Below, piece by piece: positions 26,210 through 34,937 of a DNA stretch of 64,000 nucleotides (its first letter is position 1; each line of letters opens with the position of its first letter). Source of the DNA: Chelatococcus sp. (GTDB lineage Bacteria; Pseudomonadota; Alphaproteobacteria; Rhizobiales; Beijerinckiaceae). The stretch is from NCBI GenBank assembly GCA_003248805.1, contig QFQY01000004.1, forward strand, positions 1 to 64,000, given 5' to 3'. The notes beneath the pieces were generated by a model. The model saw only the letters and a list, made by a program, of their open reading frames with translations. It did not search any database and had not been told where the DNA came from. The position numbers and the translations under genes are program-made.

Positions 26210-27025
26210 ATGGGCAAGGTCATCGTGGTCACATCGGGCAAGGGGGGCGTCGGCAAGACGACATCCTCGGCCGCGCTGGGCGCGGCTCTGGCGCAGAACG
26301 GCGACAAGGTCGTGGTCGTGGACTTCGATGTCGGACTGCGGAATCTCGACCTGGTGATGGGCGCCGAAAGGCGGGTGGTCTACGACCTCGTCAACGTGAT
26401 CCAGGGCGAGGCCAAGCTGACGCAGGCGCTGATCCGCGACAAGCGGCTCGAGACCCTCTACCTGCTGCCCGCCTCGCAGACGCGCGACAAGGACAATCTT
26501 ACGGCCGAAGGCGTCGAGAAGGTCGTGACCGCCCTCAAGGGCGTCTTCGACTGGGTGATCTGCGACAGCCCGGCCGGCATCGAGCGCGGCGCGACGCTGG
26601 CCATGCGCCATGCGGATGTGGCGATCGTCGTGACCAATCCGGAGGTCTCCTCGGTCCGCGATTCGGACCGCATCATCGGCCTGCTCGATTCCAAGACGCT
26701 CAAGGCCGAGAACGGCGAGCGCATGGAGAAGCATCTGCTGCTCACCCGCTACGACCCCGTCCGCGCCGAGCGTGGCGACATGCTGAAGGTGGACGACGTC
26801 CTCGAGATCCTGTCGATCCCGCTGCTCGGCATCATCCCGGAGAGCATGGACGTGCTGCGCGCCTCCAATCTCGGCACGCCGGTCACCCTGGCGGACGACC
26901 GCAGCGCCCCGGCGCTCGCTTACTTCGACGCAGCCCGCCGGCTGAACGGGGAAGAGCTGCCGATCACCATTCCCGGCGAGAAGCGGGGCTTCTTCGGCAA
27001 GATCTTCGGAAGGAAGGCGGCATGA
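26210..27025 (+). CDS. minD: Septum-site-determining ATPase MinD
   Basis: 271 residues, a ParA-type ATPase. Deviant Walker A is GKGGVGKTTSSAALG at residues about 10-18; VVVDFDVGLRNLDLVMG and DWVICDSPAGIERGA are the switch and Walker B regions. The C-terminus (KRGFFGKIFGRK) is the amphipathic membrane-targeting helix. MinD binds the membrane with ATP, recruits MinC and is released by MinE. An AGGAGAGG sequence precedes the ATG, and the stop overlaps the minE start as ATGA. Confidence 0.97.
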   Translation: MGKVIVVTSGKGGVGKTTSSAALGAALAQNGDKVVVVDFDVGLRNLDLVMGAERRVVYDLVNVIQGEAKLTQALIRDKRLETLYLLPASQTRDKDNLTAEGVEKVVTALKGVFDWVICDSPAGIERGATLAMRHADVAIVVTNPEVSSVRDSDRIIGLLDSKTLKAENGERMEKHLLLTRYDPVRAERGDMLKVDDVLEILSIPLLGIIPESMDVLRASNLGTPVTLADDRSAPALAYFDAARRLNGEELPITIPGEKRGFFGKIFGRKAA

Positions 27026-27285
27026 ATTTCCGTCGCTTCTTCTCCCGCCCGCAGTCGGCTCCCGCGGCGCGCGAGCGCCTGCAGCTGCTGCTCGCCCATG
27101 AGCGCATCGCGACCGGCGGCTCCGACCTCGTGACCAAGCTCCGGGACGAGATTCTGGCCGTCATCTCCAGGCATGTGCAGATCGACGACGACAAGGTCCG
27201 GGTCACCATCGAGCGCGGTGCGCAGGTTTCGACGCTCGCCGTCGACATCGAAATCCCGTTCGGTGCCGAGAAGAAGGCGGCCTGA
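27022..27285 (+). CDS. minE: Cell division topological specificity factor MinE
   Basis: 87 residues, the normal length. N-terminal amphipathic segment MNFRRFFSRPQS, the MinD-activating stretch APAARERLQLLLAHER, and the dimerisation domain LRDEILAVISRHVQIDDDKVRVTIER. MinE stimulates MinD ATP hydrolysis and drives Min oscillation. Translation is coupled to minD by the ATGA overlap. Confidence 0.96.
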   Translation: MNFRRFFSRPQSAPAARERLQLLLAHERIATGGSDLVTKLRDEILAVISRHVQIDDDKVRVTIERGAQVSTLAVDIEIPFGAEKKAA

Positions 27286-27313
27286 GAGCCGTCTTCCAGC
27301 CCTCCGGGTGGCG

Positions 27314-27349
27314 GCACGACAGGCTGCCCTCCCGGCGTGCCTGTCGCGC
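27314..27349. terminator. Possible hairpin between convergent minE and phosphoesterase genes
   Basis: Eleven-base arms (27314-27324 and 27339-27349) pair with one mismatch around a 14-base loop. It lies in the 87-base gap between convergent genes, where a bidirectional terminator is expected, but no T run follows on either strand. Confidence 0.35.
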
Positions 27350-27372
27350 GGCAGGCGTCCGACCCGCCGCCC

Positions 27373-28137
27373 TCAGACGCCGAGGAGGTAGCTCGTTAGC
27401 GGGGCGCCGGGAACGCCCGTGCGATGCAGCGCGAGCTGGGGCGGTTCCTGCACGACCGCGAAGGCGCCCGCATTCTCGAAGTCGAGCGCGAACTGATGGC
27501 TCGCGGAGGGTGCGATCAGCGCCGGGAGCCCCGCGAAGCTCCCGGTGATGGCGCGGTGCACATGCCCGCAGAGGATGCCGGCGACGTTCGCGCGTCCTTC
27601 GAGCAGCCGAGCCAACTCCGTTCCGCCGGAGATCAGGCCGATCCCGTCCATCGCCGGAAGCCCTGTCTGAAACGGCGGATGGTGCATGGCGAGCACGACC
27701 GGCTCCGAACCGGCCTGCCCGAGTTCCCTCTCGATCCAGGCGAGCTGAGCCTCGCCGAGGGCGCCATGGGCGCTGCCCTCGACGAGCGTATCGAGCGCGA
27801 TGAGGCGCACGCCCGCCACTGAACGCGCGACTGCGAGGTGCTCCGGCTCCGTGCCTGTCTCGGCGCGGAAGGCGCGGCGCAACGGCTCCCGCATGTCGTG
27901 GTTGCCCGGCACCACGACGAGGGGGAGGCCGAGATCGCGCAGGGCCGCGGCGGTCCAGGCATAGACCTCGTCCGTGGCCGTCTCCGCCACGTCGCCGGTG
28001 ACGAGGATCGCGTCCGGCCTCTGCTCCAGCCGGGCGACGCGCCGCATCAGCCTGGAAAAGGCTGCGCGCGTGTCGACGCCGCCCAGCAGGGCCCCGGGCT
28101 CGGTCACGTGAAAATCCGTCAGATGCAGGATGAGCAT
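27373..28137 (-). CDS. Metallophosphoesterase, GpdQ/CpdA-like phosphodiesterase
   Basis: 254 residues with the full set of binuclear-metal motifs: LHLTDFHV (D-x-H), VTGDVAE (GD), VPGNHDMREPL (GNHD), LAMHHPPF and LCGHVHRA (GHxH). The order and spacing match class III cyclic-nucleotide/glycerophosphodiester phosphodiesterases, with VDTRAAFSRLM resembling GpdQ. Substrate could be cAMP or glycerophosphodiesters; the divergent Ugp-type importer favours the latter. A longer frame beginning upstream at 28236 exists, but MLILHLTDFHV is the natural family N-terminus. No signal peptide, so cytoplasmic. Confidence 0.85.
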   Translation of the reverse strand: MLILHLTDFHVTEPGALLGGVDTRAAFSRLMRRVARLEQRPDAILVTGDVAETATDEVYAWTAAALRDLGLPLVVVPGNHDMREPLRRAFRAETGTEPEHLAVARSVAGVRLIALDTLVEGSAHGALGEAQLAWIERELGQAGSEPVVLAMHHPPFQTGLPAMDGIGLISGGTELARLLEGRANVAGILCGHVHRAITGSFAGLPALIAPSASHQFALDFENAGAFAVVQEPPQLALHRTGVPGAPLTSYLLGV

Positions 28138-28441
28138 GGCGCTGGTTCCCAGGGGAATGCCGTACCGGTGCTCTTGCTTTGCGCATGGCGTCAAGCGCGA
28201 TGCGGAGTTGTGTGGATATTTGTGCAAAATGTCCAAATTTAAAGCGCCATTTCCAATTCTACCCTCGGCCTCGTCATGGCACTGTCATGCCGAGACAGCA
28301 AACAGCGGTCCGGTCGATCGCAACCCGGCATGTCCGCGATATCGGGCGTGCCAATGCGGTTCATCAGCGAACCGAGGTTGATCGCAGGCTCGTGCGACGA
28401 CCCGGGTTCCGTCGCCAATCGTTGCCGAGAGGGGGTTTCCT
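28138..28441. other. Divergent promoter region, phosphoesterase / ABC importer
   Basis: No gene found in 304 bases. Bases 28205-28260 are AT-rich (TTTGTGCAAAATGTCC...) and are the likeliest promoter zone. I saw no clear operator for the DeoR-type repressor encoded at 32703. Confidence 0.5.
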
Positions 28442-29752
28442 ATGTCGAGAAAATCCACATTTGACCAAGCCGGGCGTGGTCTTTCGCGGCGTTCCGTCAT
28501 GATGGGAGCTGCGACGGCGGTCGCCAGCGCGGCCGTTCTGCGCGGCGCTAAGGCCCAGGCCAGGACCAAGCTGCAGTTCATGTATCCGGTGGGTGTCTCC
28601 GGCGACATCAACAAGCTCGTCGCTGGCATGATTTCGAAGTTCAACGCCGCGCACCCGACCATCGAGGTCGAGGCCATCTATGCCGGCAACTACGACAACA
28701 CCGAGCAGAAGGTGATCACGGCGCTTGGCGTCGGCGATCCGCCGTCGACCTGGCTGCCGATCAATTCGGCGCTGCAGACCTTCGTCGGTCTCGACTCGCT
28801 GGCAGACGTCACCGCCAAGGCCAAGGCCGACGACATCTACACCGACTTCCTGCCGGGCTTCCTCGAGACCTGCATCTCGGATGGAAAGCTCTACGGCCTG
28901 CCGTTCCAGCCCTCGACGCCGGTTCTATACCTCAACAGGACAGCGATGAAGGAAGCCGGCATCGCCAAGGCGCCGGAAACCTGGACCGAGCTGATGGATG
29001 TCGCCAAGGCTCTGACCATCCGCGACAAGGGTGAGCTGAGGCGCTGGGGCCTGACCATCGGCGGCGGCTGGCACGACTGGGTCTTCGAATGCTACTGCCG
29101 CCAGAACGCGCTCGTGCCCTGGACCAAGGACAAGGTGCTGTTCGACGATCCGGCGGCGCTCGACGCGCTCGAATTCTGGGTCAAGATGGAGCAGGCGGGC
29201 GTGATGCCCAAGGCTTCGACCTGGGAAGGCTCGGCCAACGACTTCATGGCCGGTCGCACCGCGATGCTCTACCATTCGACCGGGTCGCTGACGAACCTGC
29301 GCAAGTCCTCGTCCTTCGAGGTCGACGTCGCCTTCATGCCGAAGAACAAGACCTTCGGCGCCTGCCAGGGCGGCGGGCCGATCATGATCGCCAAGAAGCA
29401 GTCGGACGCCGCGATCGACGCGAGCTGGACCTTCGCGCGCTGGATGACCAGCACCGAGGTGCAGTCGCAATGGGGCCGTGACACCGGCTATCTGGCCGTG
29501 CGCAAGTCCTCTTGGGAGACGCCCGAGATGAAGGCCTATCTCAAGGAGGTGCCGCAGGCGAAGGTGGCGCTCGACCAGGCCGCCTATGCGGGCGCCTTCC
29601 TGCAGGTGCCGGGCTATCACAAGGTCCGCGAGTTCCTGAAGAGCGCGCTCGACCGCACGCTCGCCGGGGAGATCAAGCCGGACGCCGCGCTGAAGGAGGC
29701 CAACGCCAGCTCCAACCGCGAGATCCAGCGCCTGCTGCGCCGTCGCGGCTGA
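28442..29752 (+). CDS. ABC transporter solute-binding protein, UgpB-like (family 1)
   Basis: 436 residues. Twin-arginine signal: LSRRSVMMG with RR at 16-17, a hydrophobic stretch and cleavage near AKAQA, so export in folded form is likely. The mature part is a family 1 extracellular binding protein: LQFMYPVGVSGDINKLVAGMISKFNAAHPTIEVEAIY, YGLPFQPSTPVLYLNRTAMKEAG, FMAGRTAMLYHSTGSL. This type binds sugars or glycerol-3-phosphate. GAGAGGGGG precedes the ATG. First gene of a complete importer operon ending in a DeoR-type repressor; a GpdQ-like phosphodiesterase is divergent, suggesting glycerophosphodiester or glycerol-3-phosphate uptake, unproven. Confidence 0.9.
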   Translation: MSRKSTFDQAGRGLSRRSVMMGAATAVASAAVLRGAKAQARTKLQFMYPVGVSGDINKLVAGMISKFNAAHPTIEVEAIYAGNYDNTEQKVITALGVGDPPSTWLPINSALQTFVGLDSLADVTAKAKADDIYTDFLPGFLETCISDGKLYGLPFQPSTPVLYLNRTAMKEAGIAKAPETWTELMDVAKALTIRDKGELRRWGLTIGGGWHDWVFECYCRQNALVPWTKDKVLFDDPAALDALEFWVKMEQAGVMPKASTWEGSANDFMAGRTAMLYHSTGSLTNLRKSSSFEVDVAFMPKNKTFGACQGGGPIMIAKKQSDAAIDASWTFARWMTSTEVQSQWGRDTGYLAVRKSSWETPEMKAYLKEVPQAKVALDQAAYAGAFLQVPGYHKVREFLKSALDRTLAGEIKPDAALKEANASSNREIQRLLRRRG

Positions 29753-29760
29753 AGAACCTT

Positions 29761-29788
29761 TCCCGCCCGTCGCTCGCGACGGGCGGGA
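29761..29788 (+). promoter_or_regulatory. Intercistronic hairpin between binding-protein and permease genes
   Basis: A perfect 13-base inverted repeat (29761-29773 with 29776-29788) just after the solute-binding protein stop. A few mixed pyrimidines follow but no T run. Hairpins here commonly protect the upstream mRNA part or cause partial termination so that the binding protein is made in excess over the membrane subunits. Confidence 0.7.
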
Positions 29789-29813
29789 CCTTGCCCTTCT
29801 GGAGACGTGCGAG

Positions 29814-30716
29814 ATGGTCTTCGGCGCCACGCTTCAAGCCCGCATCCGCGAGGCCGGCTTCGCCTATATGTTGCTGCTGCCGTCGCTGCTGTTCCTGGCG
29901 ACCTTCACCTATTGGCCGATCCTGCGCTCGATCTGGTTCAGCTTCCACGACGTGGTGCTGGGCGACAGCAAGATCATCTGGCTCGGGCTGGAGAACTACC
30001 AGCGGCTCTGGGAGGATCGGCTGTTCTGGAAGTCGCTGGGCAACACCGTCTTTTATACGGTGCTGACGATTCCGCTCGCCATCACCTGCGCCCTTCTGAT
30101 GGCCGTGGCGCTCGACAGCAAGTTGCGCGGCATGGCGATCTATCGCTCGGCCTTCTTCTATCCCGTGATGATTCCGTCGGTCGCGGCCGGCATGGTCTGG
30201 GTTTTTCTCTATTCGGCGAGCTACGGGCCCATCAACAAGGGGCTCGCGTTCCTCGGCCTGCCCGACAAGGCCTGGCTCTACGACAGCAACTGGGCCTTGC
30301 CGGCGATCATGGTGATGAGCATCTGGAAATACTCCGGCTACTTCATGCTGATCCTGCTGGCCGCGCTGAAGCTCGTTCCGTCCGATCTCTACGAGGCGGC
30401 GCGGCTCGACGGAGTCTCGGCCTGGGACAGGCTGATCCACATCACCTTGCCGCTGATCTCGCCGACGCTCTATTTCGTCGTCATCATCGGTCTGCTGCAC
30501 TCCTACCAGATTTTCGACTACGTCTACGTCATGACGCATGGCGGCCCGGCGGACGCGACCAACGTGCTGACCTTCTACATCTACCAGAACGGCTTCCAGT
30601 ATCAGGACATCGGTTACGCCTCGACGCTCGCCAATGTGCTGCTGCTCTTCGTCGGCGGGCTCATCGCCGTGATCGCGACGGTGTTCGGCCGGCGCGTGCA
30701 TTATCTGGGGCGCTGA
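29814..30716 (+). CDS. ABC transporter permease, UgpA/MalF type
   Basis: 300 residues with six predicted membrane helices (e.g. MLLLPSLLFLATFTYWPIL, NTVFYTVLTIPLAITCALLMAVAL, LYFVVIIGLLHSYQIFDYVYV). The EAA loop that docks on the ATPase is DLYEAARLDGVSAWDRLIHITLPLI. It pairs with the second permease two bases downstream. GGAG lies eight bases before the ATG. Confidence 0.92.
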   Translation: MVFGATLQARIREAGFAYMLLLPSLLFLATFTYWPILRSIWFSFHDVVLGDSKIIWLGLENYQRLWEDRLFWKSLGNTVFYTVLTIPLAITCALLMAVALDSKLRGMAIYRSAFFYPVMIPSVAAGMVWVFLYSASYGPINKGLAFLGLPDKAWLYDSNWALPAIMVMSIWKYSGYFMLILLAALKLVPSDLYEAARLDGVSAWDRLIHITLPLISPTLYFVVIIGLLHSYQIFDYVYVMTHGGPADATNVLTFYIYQNGFQYQDIGYASTLANVLLLFVGGLIAVIATVFGRRVHYLGR

Positions 30717-30718
30717 CC

Positions 30719-31603
30719 ATGACGAGCCTGCCCTCCGAGACGATCGCCGCCGCGCCGCCTCTGGCCCCTCCCGCCGGCGGGCTGCTCGCCGCGCTGCGCC
30801 GTGGCTGGCTGCATCTGGTCCTGGCCCCGCTGACGCTGCTCTGGCTCAGCCCGCTGATCTGGATTCTCGTGACCTCGCTCAAGGCGCGCACCGAGGTGTT
30901 CGATCCCGCAGCCGGCTTCTGGCCGCAGGCGCTGCAATGGAGCAACTACCCGGCCGCGCTCTCGGTCGCGCCCTTCGGCACTTATCTGGTCAACTCGATC
31001 ATGGTGACGGGCGGCATCCTGATCGCCCAGCTCGTGACGATCACGCTGGCGGCCTATGCCTTCGCGCGGCTGACCTTTCCGGGCAAGAACCTGCTCTTCA
31101 CGCTGTTCCTGCTGCAGATCATGTTCCCGATCTACGCGACCTTCCTCACCAATTTCGTCACGGTGCGCGAGTTCGGCATCCTCAACTCGCTGCCGGCGAT
31201 GATCGTGCCCTTCGTCGCCTCCGGCTACGGCACCTTCATGCTGCGCCAGGCTTTCCGGCAGGTGCCGACGGAGTTGGCCGATGCCGCGCGGCTCGACGGA
31301 TGCGGCCATTTCGGCATCCTCTGGCACGTCTATCTGCCGCTGGTGAAGCCGACGCTGATCGCCTTCGGCATCATCACCGTGGTCACGCACTGGAACGACT
31401 ATATGTGGCCGCTGCTCGTCACCAACAGCGAGGGCGTGCGCACGCTCCCCATCGGCCTCGGCCTGCTCGCCAAATCCGACAGCGGCGCCGACTGGACGCG
31501 CCTGATGGCGGCGACGGTCGTCGTGGTCTCGCCGCTGCTGCTGCTCTTCGTCATCTTCCAGCGTCGCTTCGTCGACAGCTTCATGCACGCCGGACTGAAG
31601 TAA
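30719..31603 (+). CDS. ABC transporter permease, UgpE/MalG type
   Basis: 294 residues. Long Pro/Ala-rich N-terminus, then six membrane helices (LVLAPLTLLWLSPLIWILVTSL, LIAQLVTITLAAYAFARL, LLFTLFLLQIMFPIYATFL). The EAA loop is ELADAARLDGCGHFGILWHVYLPLVKP. This is the MalG-class partner of the upstream permease, forming the translocation heterodimer. Spacing of two bases to the upstream stop implies coupled translation. Confidence 0.92.
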   Translation: MTSLPSETIAAAPPLAPPAGGLLAALRRGWLHLVLAPLTLLWLSPLIWILVTSLKARTEVFDPAAGFWPQALQWSNYPAALSVAPFGTYLVNSIMVTGGILIAQLVTITLAAYAFARLTFPGKNLLFTLFLLQIMFPIYATFLTNFVTVREFGILNSLPAMIVPFVASGYGTFMLRQAFRQVPTELADAARLDGCGHFGILWHVYLPLVKPTLIAFGIITVVTHWNDYMWPLLVTNSEGVRTLPIGLGLLAKSDSGADWTRLMAATVVVVSPLLLLFVIFQRRFVDSFMHAGLK

Positions 31604-31614
31604 GGATCGAGATC

Positions 31615-32691
31615 ATGGCCGAAGTCGTTCTTCAGGGCGTGAGCAAGGCCTATGCGGGCCGCCCGACCGTGCATGCGGTGGATCTCACCATCGCGGACAA
31701 GGAGTTCATGGTGCTGGTCGGGCCGTCCGGCTGCGGCAAGTCGACGACGCTGCGGATGGTCGCGGGCCTCGAGGACATCACCTCCGGGCGCCTGCTGATC
31801 GACGGTACCGACGTCACCCATGCCGCGCCCCAGAAGCGCGACATCGCGATGGTCTTCCAGTCCTATGCGCTCTACCCGCATATGACCGCCTATCGGAACA
31901 TGGCCTTCGGCCTGCTGAAGACCACCGATCTCGGCAAGGTGGAGGTCGACCGGCGCATCCGCGAGGCGGCAGAGATCCTGCACATCGGCAATCTGCTCGA
32001 GCGCAAGCCCAACGAATTGTCCGGCGGCGAGCGCCAGCGCGTCGCGATCGGCCGTGCGCTCGTGCGCCAGCCCAAGGTCTTCCTTTTCGACGAGCCGCTC
32101 TCCAATCTCGACGCCAAGCTGCGGACGCGCATGCGCGGTGAGCTCAAGCGCCTGCACAAGGAGCTCGGCCTCACCGTCATCTACGTCACGCACGACCAGA
32201 TCGAGGCGATGACGCTCGGCACGCGCGTCGCCATCCTCTCCGAGGGGCGCCTGCAGCAGGTGGGCGCGCCGATGGAGCTCTACATGCGCCCGGCCAACAC
32301 CTTCGTCGCGACCTTCATCGGCACGCCGGAGATGAGCCTGCTGCGCTGCGCCGTGAAGCCCGAGGGTGCCGGAAGCGTCCTGCAGCACGAGCGCTTCGCC
32401 GCGACCTTGCCGGGACGCCCCGGCGCCGCCGAGGTCTTCCTCGGCGTGCGCCCCGAGGAGATCGCGCTCGCGCGCTCGGCCGGCGAGGGCCTCACCCGAG
32501 GCATCGTCGAGCGCACCGAGCTGATCGGCTCCGAGGCGCTGGCCGAAATCCTCATCGGCCAGGACCGCGTCGTGGCCCGCATGCCCGTGTCCGAGGCGCC
32601 CGAGAGCGGGACGGAGGTCTCGCTCTCGTTCGATTTCGGCAGGGCCCGCCTTTTCGACGCGGCCAACGGCCGCGCGCTCGCAGCCCTCTGA
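31615..32691 (+). CDS. ABC transporter ATPase, UgpC/MalK type
   Basis: 358 residues. Walker A GPSGCGKST (about 38-46), Q loop VFQSYALYPHMT, signature LSGGERQRVAIGRAL, Walker B VFLFDEPLSNLDAKLR, switch YVTHDQIEAM. The C-terminal OB-fold regulatory region is present (EVFLGVRPEEIALAR), as in UgpC and MalK. It energises the importer and follows the second permease by eleven bases. Confidence 0.93.
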   Translation: MAEVVLQGVSKAYAGRPTVHAVDLTIADKEFMVLVGPSGCGKSTTLRMVAGLEDITSGRLLIDGTDVTHAAPQKRDIAMVFQSYALYPHMTAYRNMAFGLLKTTDLGKVEVDRRIREAAEILHIGNLLERKPNELSGGERQRVAIGRALVRQPKVFLFDEPLSNLDAKLRTRMRGELKRLHKELGLTVIYVTHDQIEAMTLGTRVAILSEGRLQQVGAPMELYMRPANTFVATFIGTPEMSLLRCAVKPEGAGSVLQHERFAATLPGRPGAAEVFLGVRPEEIALARSAGEGLTRGIVERTELIGSEALAEILIGQDRVVARMPVSEAPESGTEVSLSFDFGRARLFDAANGRALAAL

Positions 32692-32702
32692 GAGCCCAGC
32701 CC

Positions 32703-33464
32703 ATGTCCCAGACGTTGCGGCAGCAGCAGATCGTCGGTCTGCTGCGTGAGGTTCAGGCGAGTACCGTACTCGATCTCGCCGGCCATTTCCACGTCTCGGA
32801 CGAGACGATCCGCCGCGATCTCAAATCGCTGGCAGAGAGCGGCATCGTCGAGAAGTTTCACGGCGGCGTCCGGCTGAACGATGTCGCCTGGGAGGCGCCT
32901 TTCGAACGCCGCCTTCAGGAACAGGCCATTGCCAAGCGCCGCATCGCGTCGGCCGCCGCCGAGCTGATCGAGGACGAAGCCACCATCCTGCTCGACAACA
33001 GTTCGAGCTCCTGCTTCCTCGCGCGGGAACTCGCGACGAAGCGCCGCCGTCTCACCGCGATCACCTTCTCCGTGGAGGTCGCCGGCATCCTGTCGTCCGC
33101 CGGCCCGCATCATCGCGTCATCCTGCCGGGCGGCGAGCTCAGGGCCGATGACCGGACCATCGTCGGCGCCTCGGCGATCGACTTCGCCAGCCAGTTCACG
33201 CCGGGCCTGTTCGTCATGTCGGTCGCGGCCGCCTCGCCCGCCAGGGGCTGCATGGACTTCGACATGTTCGAGACCGAGTTCAAGCGCGCGATGATCCCGC
33301 TCGCGGACCGGGTCATGCTGCTGCTCGACAGCTCTAAATACGCGAGGCACGGTCTGATCCATGTCTGCGGCTGGCAGTCCGTGAACGTCTTCGTGAGCGA
33401 GGCCCCGCCGCCGGAGGGCATCGCCGCCGCGCTCGACCAGGCCGAAATCGTGATCGCCCCGTGA
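32703..33464 (+). CDS. DeoR-family transcriptional repressor (GlpR-like)
   Basis: 253 residues. N-terminal DeoR helix-turn-helix: RQQQIVGLLREVQASTVLDLAGHFHVSDETIRRDLKSLAESGIVEKFHGGVRL, the family signature. The C-terminal DeoR effector domain has ILLDNSSSSCFLARELA, VILPGGELRADDRTIVGASA and VMLLLDSSKYAR. These repressors sense phosphorylated sugars or glycerol-3-phosphate. Eleven bases after the ATPase gene, so it probably controls its own operon. Confidence 0.9.
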   Translation: MSQTLRQQQIVGLLREVQASTVLDLAGHFHVSDETIRRDLKSLAESGIVEKFHGGVRLNDVAWEAPFERRLQEQAIAKRRIASAAAELIEDEATILLDNSSSSCFLARELATKRRRLTAITFSVEVAGILSSAGPHHRVILPGGELRADDRTIVGASAIDFASQFTPGLFVMSVAAASPARGCMDFDMFETEFKRAMIPLADRVMLLLDSSKYARHGLIHVCGWQSVNVFVSEAPPPEGIAAALDQAEIVIAP

Positions 33465-33706
33465 TCGTCGTCGTCGCGTTGCATGCGGTCGTTCCGAGCC
33501 GTCGCGGCGCTGTCATGTCCGGATGGTCGTGCTGAAGGGCGGTCGCGTCTCCGGGACCATGGGAGGCGGAGCCCGGCTTCGGGTGTCGGACCCTTCGCTT
33601 TCTTTTGGAGACGGCAGACTTTAGGTTGATCCCGCTGCGGTTCGGCCGGACGCGAGTCCGATGAATGGCGTCGGCGGATCGGCGGGCTTCGGCGCCCGGC
33701 AATGGG

Positions 33707-34879
33707 ATGAGACGTATGGCCAGGCGCCCGCCATTCGAACGCATCGCGCTTCTTCTCCAGGGCGGCGGAGCGCTCGGGTCGTATCAGGCGGGTGTCTATC
33801 AGGCGCTGGCGGAGGCAAATCTCCATCCGGACTGGGTGGCGGGCATCTCGATCGGTGCGATCAATTCGGCCCTGATCGCGGGCAATGCGCCGGAGCGCCG
33901 GGTCGAGGCGCTGCGGACATTCTGGGAAGCGGTCACGGCTCCGCCGCCGGTCTTCCCCGCGCTCGTGTCCTCCATGCTCGGGGGCATGGACTGGAGCACC
34001 GATCTCGCCCATGGCTGGCTCAACCAGACGCGGGCCTTCGCCACGCTGATGGGCGGCGCGCCGGATTTCTTCAGCCCGCGCCCGATCCCGCCCTTTCTGT
34101 CGCCGTCCGGTGGCGCGGCGGCCGAAAGCTTCTACGATGTCGGCCCGCTCCGGGCGACGCTGGAGCGCCTGGTCGATTTCGACCGCATCAATGCGGGCCC
34201 GATGCGCTTCAGCGTCGGCGCGGTGAATGTCCGGACCGGCAATTTCGCCTATTTCGACACGACGACGCATGTCATCGGCCCCGAACACGTCATGGCCAGC
34301 GGCGCCCTGCCGCCGGGCTTCCCGGCGATCGAGATCGACGGCGAGCGCTACTGGGACGGCGGGCTCGTCTCGAACACGCCCCTGCAATGGGTGCTGGAGA
34401 GCCGGCCGCGCCGGGATACGCTCGCCTTCCAGGTCGATCTCTGGAGCGCCAAGGGCGATTTCCCCGAGGATCTGGCGGCCCAGGATTCCCGGCTGAAGGA
34501 TATCCGCTTCTCGAGCCGCACCCGCGCCGCGACAGACCAGTTCCGCAGGGCCCAGAGCCTGCGCCGCGCGCTGCTGCGCCTCGTCGAGAAAGTGCCGCAA
34601 TCCGCGCTCACCGATGTGGAGCCGGAAGTGCTGGAGCTGCTCGCCGAGGCCGATGAGAAGGTCTACAACATCGTCCACCTGATCTACCGCGCCAGGAGCT
34701 ATGAGGGCTCCTCGAAGGACTACGAGTTCTCGCGCGCGACGATGGAGGAGCACTGGGCGTCGGGCTACGAGGACGCCACGCTCACGCTCGGGCATCCCCA
34801 GGTGCTCCGGCGTCCCGAGACGCCCGACGGCGTCTCGACCTTCGATCTTGCCGAGATGGCGGCGCAGGCCGGCGAATAG
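33707..34879 (+). CDS. Patatin-like phospholipase with DUF3734-type C-terminus
   Basis: 390 residues. N-terminal patatin domain: oxyanion GGGALGSYQAGVYQAL, nucleophile elbow GISIGAIN (G-x-S-x-G) and catalytic Asp in DGGLVSNTP. The C-terminal portion (HLIYRARSYEGSSKDYEFSRATMEEHWASGYEDA) matches the DUF3734 extension. Starts at 33665, 33707 and 33716 are possible; none has an ideal ribosome binding site. It heads a three-gene set with acetoacetate decarboxylase and 3-hydroxybutyrate dehydrogenase, an arrangement common in Hyphomicrobiales and linked to polyhydroxybutyrate/ketone-body metabolism; a lipase or depolymerase role is inferred. Confidence 0.85.
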   Translation: MRRMARRPPFERIALLLQGGGALGSYQAGVYQALAEANLHPDWVAGISIGAINSALIAGNAPERRVEALRTFWEAVTAPPPVFPALVSSMLGGMDWSTDLAHGWLNQTRAFATLMGGAPDFFSPRPIPPFLSPSGGAAAESFYDVGPLRATLERLVDFDRINAGPMRFSVGAVNVRTGNFAYFDTTTHVIGPEHVMASGALPPGFPAIEIDGERYWDGGLVSNTPLQWVLESRPRRDTLAFQVDLWSAKGDFPEDLAAQDSRLKDIRFSSRTRAATDQFRRAQSLRRALLRLVEKVPQSALTDVEPEVLELLAEADEKVYNIVHLIYRARSYEGSSKDYEFSRATMEEHWASGYEDATLTLGHPQVLRRPETPDGVSTFDLAEMAAQAGE

Positions 34880-34937
34880 GCGCGCACGACCGTTTCTCTT
34901 TCCTATCCCGTCACCGACGAGCAGCGAGGCAGCAGTC

